Origin: an uncultured Lachnospiraceae bacterium
Lineage (GTDB): Bacteria; Bacillota; Clostridia; Lachnospirales; Lachnospiraceae
NCBI GenBank assembly: GCA_910587765.1
Contig: CAJUNR010000023.1
Location: 1-64,000 of the forward strand
Direction of reading: 5' to 3'
Length of the DNA stretch: 64,000 nucleotides
The notes under the pieces are model-generated. The model was not told where the DNA came from. It was given only the letters and a program-made list of their open reading frames with translations, and made no database searches. The stretch's first letter is position 1, and every line of letters begins with the position of its first letter. This document shows positions 41,789-49,412 of this stretch, in pieces. Position numbers and translations under genes: made by a program.

Positions 41789-42811
41789 GTGGATCTGGAT
41801 GAGAGAAAGCTGAAGATTCTGCATGCGATCATTCAGACGTATCTGGAAACCGGAGAGCCGGTAGGCTCGAGGACGATATCGAAATATTCCGATCTGAAGC
41901 TGAGTTCCGCCACGATCCGCAACGAAATGTCGGATCTGGAAGAGATGGGTTATATCATTCAGCCTCACACTTCGGCAGGCCGAATCCCTTCCGACAAAGG
42001 ATACCGTCTGTATGTCGACCACTTGATGCAGGAGAAGGAACGCGAGGTCACGGAGCTGAAGGAGCTGATGATTCGGCGGACGGATAAGATGGAGCAGGTA
42101 CTGAAGCAGGTCGTGAAAGTGCTGGCCAGCAATACCAACTACGCGACCATGATCTCGGCGCCGCAGTATCACCAGAACAAACTCAAGTTCATTCAGTTGT
42201 CCAAAGTGGATGAACGGCAGATTCTGGCGGTGATCGTCGCGGAAGGCAATGTGATCCGCAACAAACTGATTCCGCTCTGTGAAGAGCTGGACGCGGAGAC
42301 GATCCTGAAGCTGAATATCCTTCTGAATACCATGCTGAACGGAAAGACGATCGCGGAGATCAATCTGCAGATGATTTCCAGTATGAAAGAACAGGCGGGC
42401 ATCCATAGTAATATCATCAGCGACGTGGTGGACGCGGTGGCGGAAGCCATTCATTCCGATGAAGGCATGGAGATTTACACCGGCGGCGCGACCAACATCT
42501 TCCGCTATCCGGAGCTGAGCGACAACGGCAAGGCCAGCGAGCTGATTCAGACGCTGGAGGAGAAGCAGATGCTGGCGGAGCTGGTGACGGAGACGCTGAG
42601 CAAGGAAGACAAAGGCATTCAGGTCTATATCGGAAGCGAGACGCCGATTCAGAGCATGAAGGACTGCAGCGTCGTAACCGCCACGTATGAGCTTGGCCAG
42701 GGGCTGCAGGGAACCATAGGAATCATCGGACCGAAGAGAATGGATTATGAGAACGTTATGAGCACGCTGAAGACACTGATGGATCAGTTGGATCACGTTT
42801 TCCATAAATAG
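41789..42811 (+). CDS. hrcA: Heat-inducible transcription repressor HrcA
   Basis: 340 aa. Winged-helix start LDERKLKILHAIIQTYLETG, then VGSRTISKYSDLKLSSATIR and LEEMGYIIQPHTSAGRIPS, the most conserved HrcA segment; the C-terminal GAF-like domain ends with GIIGPKRMDYENVMSTL. It represses its own operon through CIRCE and is kept active by GroEL. The start is GTG at 41789 after AGGAAGGG. First gene of the chaperone operon. Confidence 0.97.
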   Translation: MDLDERKLKILHAIIQTYLETGEPVGSRTISKYSDLKLSSATIRNEMSDLEEMGYIIQPHTSAGRIPSDKGYRLYVDHLMQEKEREVTELKELMIRRTDKMEQVLKQVVKVLASNTNYATMISAPQYHQNKLKFIQLSKVDERQILAVIVAEGNVIRNKLIPLCEELDAETILKLNILLNTMLNGKTIAEINLQMISSMKEQAGIHSNIISDVVDAVAEAIHSDEGMEIYTGGATNIFRYPELSDNGKASELIQTLEEKQMLAELVTETLSKEDKGIQVYIGSETPIQSMKDCSVVTATYELGQGLQGTIGIIGPKRMDYENVMSTLKTLMDQLDHVFHK

Positions 42812-42828
42812 AAAGGCGGAGACATCAT

Positions 42829-43470
42829 TTGGAAGAGAAGAAAGAACTGGAACAGGAAGAGATCACGGAAGAAAAGGTAAACGCGGAAGCGAATGCGGAG
42901 GAACCGGAGGAGGCCGTACCGGAGGAGCCGGAGCGCGCGTCCTCGGAAGAGCCGGAAGACGGCGGGGAGGAAGCGGAGCAGGCGTCCGGGCCGGGCGGGA
43001 AGAAAGGCTTCTTCCGCAAGAAAGAAAAGAAGGATAAAAGAGACGAACAGATCGCCGAGCTGACCGATAAGGTGAAGCGACAGCTCGCGGAATTTGAGAA
43101 TTTCCGCAACCGGACGGAGAAAGAAAAGGCCCGCATGTACACGATCGGCGCGAAGGATGTCATCGAGAAGATCCTGCCGGTGGCGGACAATTTTGAGAGA
43201 GGCATCAACAGCATCCCGGAAGAGGAGAAGGAAGGGCCGGTTGCCAGCGGCATGGAGATGATCTACCGGCAGTTGATGACGGTGCTGACGGATCTGGGCG
43301 TAACCCCGATCGAAGCGGTCGGCCAGGAATTTGATCCGAATTTCCACAACGCGGTCATGCATGTGGAGAATGAGGAGCTGGGTGAGAACATCGTCGCCGA
43401 GGAATTCCAGAAAGGTTATAAATATAAAGACGAGGTGCTTCGGCACAGCATGGTATCTGTAGCAAATTAA
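42829..43470 (+). CDS. grpE: Nucleotide exchange factor GrpE
   Basis: 213 aa. An acidic N-terminal region of about 60 residues, then a long coiled coil (QIAELTDKVKRQLAEFENFR), RTEKEKARMYTIGAKDVIEK and the C-terminal beta domain with FDPNFHNAVMHVEN. It releases ADP from DnaK. The likely start is TTG at 42829; the ribosome site is AAAGGCGGAG. It sits between hrcA and dnaK as usual in Firmicutes. Confidence 0.96.
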   Translation: MEEKKELEQEEITEEKVNAEANAEEPEEAVPEEPERASSEEPEDGGEEAEQASGPGGKKGFFRKKEKKDKRDEQIAELTDKVKRQLAEFENFRNRTEKEKARMYTIGAKDVIEKILPVADNFERGINSIPEEEKEGPVASGMEMIYRQLMTVLTDLGVTPIEAVGQEFDPNFHNAVMHVENEELGENIVAEEFQKGYKYKDEVLRHSMVSVAN

Positions 43471-43529
43471 AACAAAGAAAGCGGCGGCCGCCCGGAGGCT
43501 GACGCCAAACGATAACAGGAGGAATCATT

Positions 43530-45398
43530 ATGAGTAAAATTATCGGTATTGACCTGGGAACCACTAATTCATGCGTATCCGTTATGGAGGGAGGCAAACC
43601 AACCGTTATCACGAATACAGAAGGCGCAAGGACCACGCCGTCGATTGTGGCGTTTACGAAGACCGGAGAGCGTCTGGTCGGAGAACCGGCAAAGCGTCAG
43701 GCGGTGACCAACGCGGAGAAGACGATCTCTTCCATCAAGCGGCATATGGGCAGCGATTACAGGGTGACGATTGACGACAAGAAATATTCCCCGCAGGAGA
43801 TTTCGGCAATGATCCTGATGAAGATGAAGGCGGACGCGGAAAATTATCTGGGCGAGAAAGTATCGGAGGCCGTCATTACGGTACCGGCGTACTTTGACGA
43901 CGCGCAGAGACAGGCGACCAAGGATGCGGGCAAGATCGCAGGCCTGGACGTAAAGCGTATCATCAACGAGCCGACGGCGGCGGCGCTTGCTTACGGTCTC
44001 GACAATGAGAAGAAAGAGCAGAAGATCATGGTATACGACCTTGGCGGCGGTACCTTTGACGTATCCATCATCGAGATCGGCGACGGCGTCATCGAGGTAC
44101 TGGCGACGGCCGGCGACAACCGTCTGGGCGGCGATGATTTTGACCAGAAGATCACGGACTGGATGCTGGCGGAATTTAAGAAATTAAACGGCATTGACCT
44201 GTCGAACGATAAGAACGCGCTCCAGAGACTGAAGGAAGCGGCCGAGAAGGCGAAGAAAGAGCTCTCCGCGGCAACCACGACCAACATCAACCTGCCGTTC
44301 ATCAGCATGAACAGCGACGGCCCGCTGCATTTTGACATGAATCTGACGAGAGCGAAATTCGACGAGCTGACCCACGATCTGGTGGAGCGTACGGCGAACC
44401 CGGTGCAGGCGGCGCTGCGCGACGCGGGCGTGAGTCCTTCGGAACTGAGCAAGGTCCTGCTTGTGGGCGGTTCCACGCGTGTCCTGGCGGTACAGGAGAA
44501 GGTAAAACAGTTGACCGGCCATGAGCCGAGCAAGACGCTGAATCCGGACGAGTGCGTGGCCATCGGCGCGTCCATCCAGGGCGGCAAGCTGGCGGGAGAC
44601 GCCGGCGCAGGCGATATCCTTCTGCTGGACGTCACGCCGCTGTCCCTGTCCATCGAGACGATGGGAGGCATTGCGACCCGCCTGATCGAGAGAAACACAA
44701 CGATTCCGACCAAGAAGAGTCAGATCTTCTCTACGGCCGCGGACAATCAGACGGCGGTGGACATCAACGTCGTACAGGGCGAGAGGCAGTTCGCGAAAGA
44801 CAACAAGTCCCTCGGACAGTTCCGTCTCGACGGAATCCCGCCCGCCCGCAGAGGCGTTCCGCAGATTGAGGTTACCTTCGATATTGACGCCAACGGTATC
44901 GTGAACGTGTCCGCGAAGGATATGGGCACCGGCAAGGAGCAGCATATCACGATCACGGCCGGCTCCAATATGTCGGAGTCCGATATCGAGAGGGCCGTGA
45001 AGGAGGCGGCGGAGTTCGAGGCGCAGGATAAGAAGCGCAAGGAAGGCATCGACGCCAGAAACGACGCGGACGCGATCGTGTTCCAGACCGAGAAAGCGCT
45101 CGAGGAAGCCGGCGCGAAGCTGGATCCGTCCGAGAAAGCGGCCGTGGAGGAGAAGGTCGCTTCTCTGAAGGCGGTAGTTGAGAGAACCGCGAACCAGACG
45201 GATATCTCCGACGCGGATATCGACGCGCTCAAGGCGGGCAGAGAGGAACTGATGACTGCTTCCCAGAATCTGTTCCAGAAGATATACGAGCAGGCGCAGG
45301 CCGGCGCCGGCGCACAGGGCGCGGGACCGGATATGGGCGGCGCTCAGAGCTCCCAGCAGGCGGATGACGTCGTGGACGGAGATTATCGCGAAGTATAA
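43530..45398 (+). CDS. dnaK: Molecular chaperone DnaK (Hsp70)
   Basis: 622 aa, full length. The ATPase domain begins IIGIDLGTTNSCVSVMEGG, with VYDLGGGTFDVSIIEIGDG and LLVGGSTRVLAVQEKV. The substrate domain follows the linker LLLDVTPLSLSIETMGG. The C-terminal tail is rich in Gly, Ala and Gln and ends DVVDGDYREV instead of the Gram-negative EEVKDDKK type. It folds and refolds cytoplasmic proteins using ATP, with GrpE and DnaJ encoded on either side. AGGAGG precedes the ATG. Confidence 0.98.
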   Translation: MSKIIGIDLGTTNSCVSVMEGGKPTVITNTEGARTTPSIVAFTKTGERLVGEPAKRQAVTNAEKTISSIKRHMGSDYRVTIDDKKYSPQEISAMILMKMKADAENYLGEKVSEAVITVPAYFDDAQRQATKDAGKIAGLDVKRIINEPTAAALAYGLDNEKKEQKIMVYDLGGGTFDVSIIEIGDGVIEVLATAGDNRLGGDDFDQKITDWMLAEFKKLNGIDLSNDKNALQRLKEAAEKAKKELSAATTTNINLPFISMNSDGPLHFDMNLTRAKFDELTHDLVERTANPVQAALRDAGVSPSELSKVLLVGGSTRVLAVQEKVKQLTGHEPSKTLNPDECVAIGASIQGGKLAGDAGAGDILLLDVTPLSLSIETMGGIATRLIERNTTIPTKKSQIFSTAADNQTAVDINVVQGERQFAKDNKSLGQFRLDGIPPARRGVPQIEVTFDIDANGIVNVSAKDMGTGKEQHITITAGSNMSESDIERAVKEAAEFEAQDKKRKEGIDARNDADAIVFQTEKALEEAGAKLDPSEKAAVEEKVASLKAVVERTANQTDISDADIDALKAGREELMTASQNLFQKIYEQAQAGAGAQGAGPDMGGAQSSQQADDVVDGDYREV

Positions 45399-45494
45399 AG
45401 ACGGCTGTTCAAAAATCCGCCGCGGCGCAGCCCGTGCGGGCCGGCAGGACGACCGGCCAGGGGAGGCGTGCGGCGGGAGAAGGAACAGAGACAA

Positions 45495-45519
45495 CCCACG
45501 GTCATCGACTGGCCGTGGG
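45495..45519 (+). promoter_or_regulatory. Hairpin between dnaK and dnaJ
   Basis: CCCACGG (45495-45501) pairs with CCGTGGG (45513-45519). It sits in a 176-base gap that is unusually long for this operon. No T tract follows. It could protect the dnaK message and lower dnaJ expression. Confidence 0.45.
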
Positions 45520-45574
45520 CGTTCGGCTGTATGGGGGCGGTTCCCACGGCTTTGATGAGAGGTGAATGACAGAT

Positions 45575-46744
45575 ATGGCAGAGACGAAAAGAGATTACTA
45601 TGAGGTCCTTGGAGTGAGCAAGGACGCGGATGATTCGGCCATCAAGAGCGCGTACAGGAAGCTGGCGAAAAAATATCATCCGGATATGAATCCCGGGGAC
45701 AAGGAAGCGGAACAGAAGTTCAAGGAAGCCTCCGAGGCGTACGCGGTATTGAGCGACGCGGACAAGAGACGCAAATACGACCAGTTCGGCCATGCGGCCT
45801 TTGATCAGGGAGCCGGAGGAGGCGGTTTCGGCGGCTTCGACTTTACCGGCGCGGATATGGGCGATATCTTCGGCGACATCTTCGGCGACCTGTTCGGCGG
45901 CGGAAGGAGCCGGAGGGCGAACAACGGCCCCATGCGCGGCGCGGATGTCCGCGCCAGCGTGAGGATCACTTTTGAAGATTCGGTGAAGGGCTGCGAGAAG
46001 GAGCTGGAGCTGACGCTGAAGGACGAGTGCGGGACCTGCCACGGGACCGGCGCGAAGCCGGGGACGGAACCCCAGACCTGTACGAAGTGCGGAGGCAAGG
46101 GGCAGGTGGTCTATACCCAGCAGTCCCTGTTTGGTATGGTGCAGAATGTGCGGACCTGTCCGGAGTGTAACGGGACCGGCAAGATTATCCGGGATAAATG
46201 TCCGAGCTGTTACGGAACGGGCTATATCTCCAACAAAAAAAAGATCTCCGTTACCATCCCGGCCGGTATCGACAGCGGTCAGAGCATCCGCATCCGCGGC
46301 AAGGGAGAACCGGGCGTCAACGGCGGCCCGAGAGGCGATCTTCTGGTGGAAGTGCTGGTGACCCGTCATCCGCAGTTCCAGAGACAGGATATGGATATTT
46401 TCTCCACCGTACCGATTACGTTCCCGCAGGCGGCGCTCGGCGGGACGATCCGCATCAAGACGGTGGACGGAGAAGTGGAGTACGATGTGAAAGCCGGGAC
46501 GCAGACCGATACGAGAGTCCGTCTGCGCGGCAAGGGGATGCCGTCCCTGCGCAATAAGAGCGTCAGAGGGGACCATTATGTGACGCTGGTGATCGAGGTG
46601 CCCACCGGTTTAAGCCACGCGGCGAAAGAGGCGCTGAAGGAATATGATCTCGAGAGCGGAAATTCCCTGAACCAGAAGAACACGGGGACGAAGCCCAAGA
46701 AGAAAAAATTCATGGAAAAGCTGAAGGAGACGCTGGAAGACTGA
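45575..46744 (+). CDS. dnaJ: Molecular chaperone DnaJ (Hsp40)
   Basis: 389 aa. J domain at the start (RDYYEVLGVSKDADDSAIKS, with HPD in KYHPDMNPG), a Gly/Phe-rich linker (GGGFGGFDFTG) and four zinc-binding repeats CGTCHGTG, CTKCGGKG, CPECNGTG and CPSCYGTG. The C-terminal substrate-binding domains follow. It delivers substrates to DnaK and stimulates its ATPase. The ATG at 45575 is preferred because the GAGAGGTGA site is too near the ATG at 45566. Confidence 0.97.
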   Translation: MAETKRDYYEVLGVSKDADDSAIKSAYRKLAKKYHPDMNPGDKEAEQKFKEASEAYAVLSDADKRRKYDQFGHAAFDQGAGGGGFGGFDFTGADMGDIFGDIFGDLFGGGRSRRANNGPMRGADVRASVRITFEDSVKGCEKELELTLKDECGTCHGTGAKPGTEPQTCTKCGGKGQVVYTQQSLFGMVQNVRTCPECNGTGKIIRDKCPSCYGTGYISNKKKISVTIPAGIDSGQSIRIRGKGEPGVNGGPRGDLLVEVLVTRHPQFQRQDMDIFSTVPITFPQAALGGTIRIKTVDGEVEYDVKAGTQTDTRVRLRGKGMPSLRNKSVRGDHYVTLVIEVPTGLSHAAKEALKEYDLESGNSLNQKNTGTKPKKKKFMEKLKETLED

Positions 46745-46785
46745 GAGCGGGAACCGCAAAAGATTGCAAAAACGTGAAAAAGTAC

Positions 46786-46813
46786 TTGCATTTACCGGAA
46801 CTTGTGCTATACT
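46786..46813 (+). promoter_or_regulatory. Promoter of the rimP-nusA-infB operon
   Basis: TTGCAT (46786-46791), a 16-base spacer and TATACT (46808-46813), about 200 bases before rimP. The long leader that follows is described separately. Confidence 0.65.
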
Positions 46814-46841
46814 GGTAATAACTTAATAAACAGATTGAAGA

Positions 46842-46954
46842 AAGGGGTGGGCAAGAGTCCACTCCTTCTTATATGCACACGGACGTCCAAATGAAAGATG
46901 TCGGCAGGCTGACGGACGCCCGGTGCGCGGGCAGGGGAAGAAATCTTCCCTGCT
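46842..46954 (+). promoter_or_regulatory. Structured leader of the rimP-nusA operon
   Basis: Two strong hairpins: AAGGGGTGG with CCACTCCTT (about 46842-46868, one G-U pair) and GCAGGGGAAGA with TCTTCCCTGC (about 46930-46952). The second is not followed by a clear T run. Leaders of this operon are often attenuated through NusA; here only the structure is visible. Confidence 0.5.
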
Positions 46955-47019
46955 CGATTGTCTTTACGGGCCGTCTGCCGGGAGGCGGAGGCGGAATTTG
47001 AATCAGGAGGATTTGATAT

Positions 47020-47487
47020 TTGGCGAGAAGGGACAGTTATGAAGAGAAAACAGAAGCGCTGCTGAAACCGATGATGGAGGAACACCAGTTTGAGCTTGTG
47101 GATGTGGAATTTGTGAAAGAGGCGGGAACCTGGTATCTGAGAGCTTATATCGACAAGCCGGACGGGATTACAATTGATGACTGCGAGCTGATCAGCCGCG
47201 CGCTGTCCGACCGTCTGGATGAAAAGAACTTTATAGAGGAAAGCTATATTCTGGAAGTGAGTTCTCCGGGTCTGGGAAGGCCTCTTAGAAAAGAAAAGGA
47301 TTTTATCAGGAGCCAGGGGGAGTCGGTGGAAGTGAAGCTGTTCCGGGCGCTTGACGGACAGAAGGAATTTACCGGAATCCTGAAAGCATGGGACAAAGGG
47401 ACAGTGACGCTGGAATTTGAAGACGGAGCCGAGCTGTCTGTTGACAGGGCGAATATCGCCCTGATTCGCCTGGCATTTGATTTTTAA
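47020..47487 (+). CDS. rimP: Ribosome maturation factor RimP
   Basis: 155 aa. The N-terminal domain has YEEKTEALLKPMMEEHQFEL, VDVEFVKEAGTWYLRAYIDK and the strongly conserved YILEVSSPGLGRPL. The C-terminal SH3-like domain ends with the RANIALIRLAF strand. It assists 30S subunit maturation. The start is TTG at 47020, nine bases after AGGAGG. First gene of the operon, 17 bases before nusA. Confidence 0.96.
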   Translation: MARRDSYEEKTEALLKPMMEEHQFELVDVEFVKEAGTWYLRAYIDKPDGITIDDCELISRALSDRLDEKNFIEESYILEVSSPGLGRPLRKEKDFIRSQGESVEVKLFRALDGQKEFTGILKAWDKGTVTLEFEDGAELSVDRANIALIRLAFDF

Positions 47488-47504
47488 GGAGGATAAGACA
47501 GAAA

Positions 47505-48821
47505 ATGAACACTGAATTAAAGATGGCGCTGGACATTTTGGAGAGAGAGAAAGATATCAGCAGGGACGTGATGCTGGATGCCATTGAAAATTCCCTGATC
47601 ACTGCCTGCAAAGGACATTTCGGCAGGGATACGGATAATTTCCGCGTGTCGATCGACAAGGAGACCTGCGACTTCCATGTCTATGTGGAGAAGACGGTGG
47701 TCGAGGAGCCGGAAAATGATGTGACGGAGATCAGCCTTGCGGCGGCGAAGCTGATCGACAGCAAATATGAATTGGGAGATATTGTTCAGGAAGAAGTAAA
47801 GTCCAGAGAGTTCGGGCGGATCACGACCCAGAACGCGAGAAACGTCATTCTGCAGAAGATCCGCGAGGAAGAGCGGAAGGTGTTGTTTAATCAGTACTAC
47901 GGCAAGGAAAAGGATGTCGTCACCGGAGTGGTGCAGCGCTACATCGGCAGAAATGTCAGTGTGAATCTCGGCAAAGTAGATGCGATTCTGAACGAGAACG
48001 AGATGGTGAAGGGAGAAGTGTTCACTCCGACGGAGCGCATCAAAGTCTATATTCTGGAAGTAAAAGATACAACCAAGGGGCCGAGGATCCTGGTTTCCAG
48101 AACCCATCCGGAGCTGGTAAAGCGGCTGTTTGAGTCCGAGGTTACGGAAGTGAGAGACGGGACGGTGGAGATCAAGAGCATAGCCAGGGAAGCGGGTTCC
48201 CGCACCAAGATTGCGGTCTGGTCCAACGATCCCAATGTGGATCCGGTAGGCGCCTGCGTGGGCATGAACGGCGCCCGGGTGAACGCCATTGTCAGCGAGC
48301 TCAAGGGTGAAAAGATTGATATTATTAACTGGAATGAGAATCCGGCGCTTTTGATCGAGAATGCGTTAAGTCCGGCGAAGGTGGTTGTTGTGCTGGCGGA
48401 TCCGGAGGACAGGACGGCCAAGGTGGTGGTTCCCGATTATCAGTTGTCTCTCGCCATCGGCAAGGAAGGGCAGAACGCGAGACTTGCGGCGAGGCTGACC
48501 GGTTTTAAGATTGATATCAAGAGCGAGAGCCAGGCCAATGCGATCGAGAACTTCTATGAGGGCTTCTATGACGACGAGGAAGAGGAGTATGAGGAGGACG
48601 GCTACGGCGCAGAGGAAGACGGCTACGATTTGGAGGACGACTACGTTTCGGAGGAATATGAGCCGGAGGACGGCTACGGCGCGGACGAATACGGCCCGGA
48701 GGACGGATACGATGCGGATGCGGAGGAGGCCGGGGACGGATACAATCCGGAACGGTATGAACAGGAGGATCCGGAAGCATTGGCGGACGAAGAGCAGGAA
48801 GTGACAGAGTGGGAGCAGTAA
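47505..48821 (+). CDS. nusA: Transcription termination/antitermination factor NusA with acidic C-terminal tail
   Basis: 438 aa. N-terminal RNA-polymerase-binding domain (DILEREKDISRDVMLDAIEN), S1 domain (GVVQRYIGRNVSVNLGKVDA) and two KH domains (VGACVGMNGARVNAIVSEL, LSLAIGKEGQNARLAARLTG). After residue about 355 comes an unusual tail of about 80 residues, very rich in Glu, Asp, Gly and Tyr, with repeated DGYG and EEY units. The core is normal for Firmicutes. The tail's role is unknown. It ends in a 13-base overlap with the next gene. Confidence 0.96.
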   Translation: MNTELKMALDILEREKDISRDVMLDAIENSLITACKGHFGRDTDNFRVSIDKETCDFHVYVEKTVVEEPENDVTEISLAAAKLIDSKYELGDIVQEEVKSREFGRITTQNARNVILQKIREEERKVLFNQYYGKEKDVVTGVVQRYIGRNVSVNLGKVDAILNENEMVKGEVFTPTERIKVYILEVKDTTKGPRILVSRTHPELVKRLFESEVTEVRDGTVEIKSIAREAGSRTKIAVWSNDPNVDPVGACVGMNGARVNAIVSELKGEKIDIINWNENPALLIENALSPAKVVVVLADPEDRTAKVVVPDYQLSLAIGKEGQNARLAARLTGFKIDIKSESQANAIENFYEGFYDDEEEEYEEDGYGAEEDGYDLEDDYVSEEYEPEDGYGADEYGPEDGYDADAEEAGDGYNPERYEQEDPEALADEEQEVTEWEQ

Positions 48822-49087
48822 AAAAGGTACCGATGCGTCAGTGCATCGGATGCGGCGAAAAGAAGAGCAAACGGGAGATGATACGGATTCTGCGCACGGC
48901 GGAGGACGGAATTGTTCTGGATGCCACCGGAAGGAAGAACGGAAGAGGCGCGTATCTGTGCGGGAAAACGGACTGCCTGAAGAAGGCGGTCAAAACGAAG
49001 GGACTGGAGCGGTCTTTGAAAACCGTGATTCCCGCGGAAGTCTATGAGAGTCTGGAAAAGGAGATAGAAAAGCTTGCAGAGAAATAA
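48809..49087 (+). CDS. rnpM: YlxR family RNA-binding protein
   Basis: 92 aa. MRQCIGCGEKKSKREMIRIL and GRKNGRGAYLCGKTDCLKKA are the DUF448/YlxR hallmarks. In B. subtilis this protein (RnpM) binds RNase P RNA and modulates the enzyme. GTG start at 48809 overlapping the end of nusA. Two Cys pairs (CIGC and C in LCGKTDC) could hold zinc. Standard position in the nusA-infB operon. Confidence 0.95.
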   Translation: MGAVKKVPMRQCIGCGEKKSKREMIRILRTAEDGIVLDATGRKNGRGAYLCGKTDCLKKAVKTKGLERSLKTVIPAEVYESLEKEIEKLAEK

Positions 49088-49412
49088 AGTTCTGTCATAT
49101 CTTGGCCTGGCCACCAGAGCAGGCAGGGTCATGAGCGGAGAATTTTGTGTGGAAAAGTCGGTGAGACAGCACAGGGCAAAGCTGGTGCTTGTATCAGAAG
49201 ATGCCTCGGAGACTTCTAAGAAAAATTTTCGCAACATTTGTGCTTACTATCAGGTACCGCTGTATTTCTTTGGTAGCAGAGAGGAGCTGGGGGCGGCCTG
49301 CGGCAAGGCGGCGAGGGTGTCGGCGGCGATAGAAGACGAGGGACTGGCCACGGCGGCAATCCGGGAGCTGAATCAGAAATCAGGTATTGGAGGTAGTAAG
49401 TATGTCGAGTAA
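49074..49412 (+). CDS. YlxQ-like L7Ae-family ribosomal protein
   Basis: 112 aa. NKVLSYLGLATRAGRVMSGE and AKLVLVSEDASETSKKNF are typical of the bacterial L7Ae/YlxQ group, which binds kink-turn RNA. TTG start at 49074, ten bases after AAGGAG, overlapping the previous gene by 14 bases. It overlaps the start of infB by 11 bases. Regularly found between ylxR and infB in Firmicutes. Confidence 0.93.
   Translation: MQRNKVLSYLGLATRAGRVMSGEFCVEKSVRQHRAKLVLVSEDASETSKKNFRNICAYYQVPLYFFGSREELGAACGKAARVSAAIEDEGLATAAIRELNQKSGIGGSKYVE

Noticed and set aside
44184..45494. 436-codon minus-strand ORF opposite dnaK
   Set aside because: A shadow of the conserved dnaK gene. Long antisense frames opposite dnaK are common and not coding.
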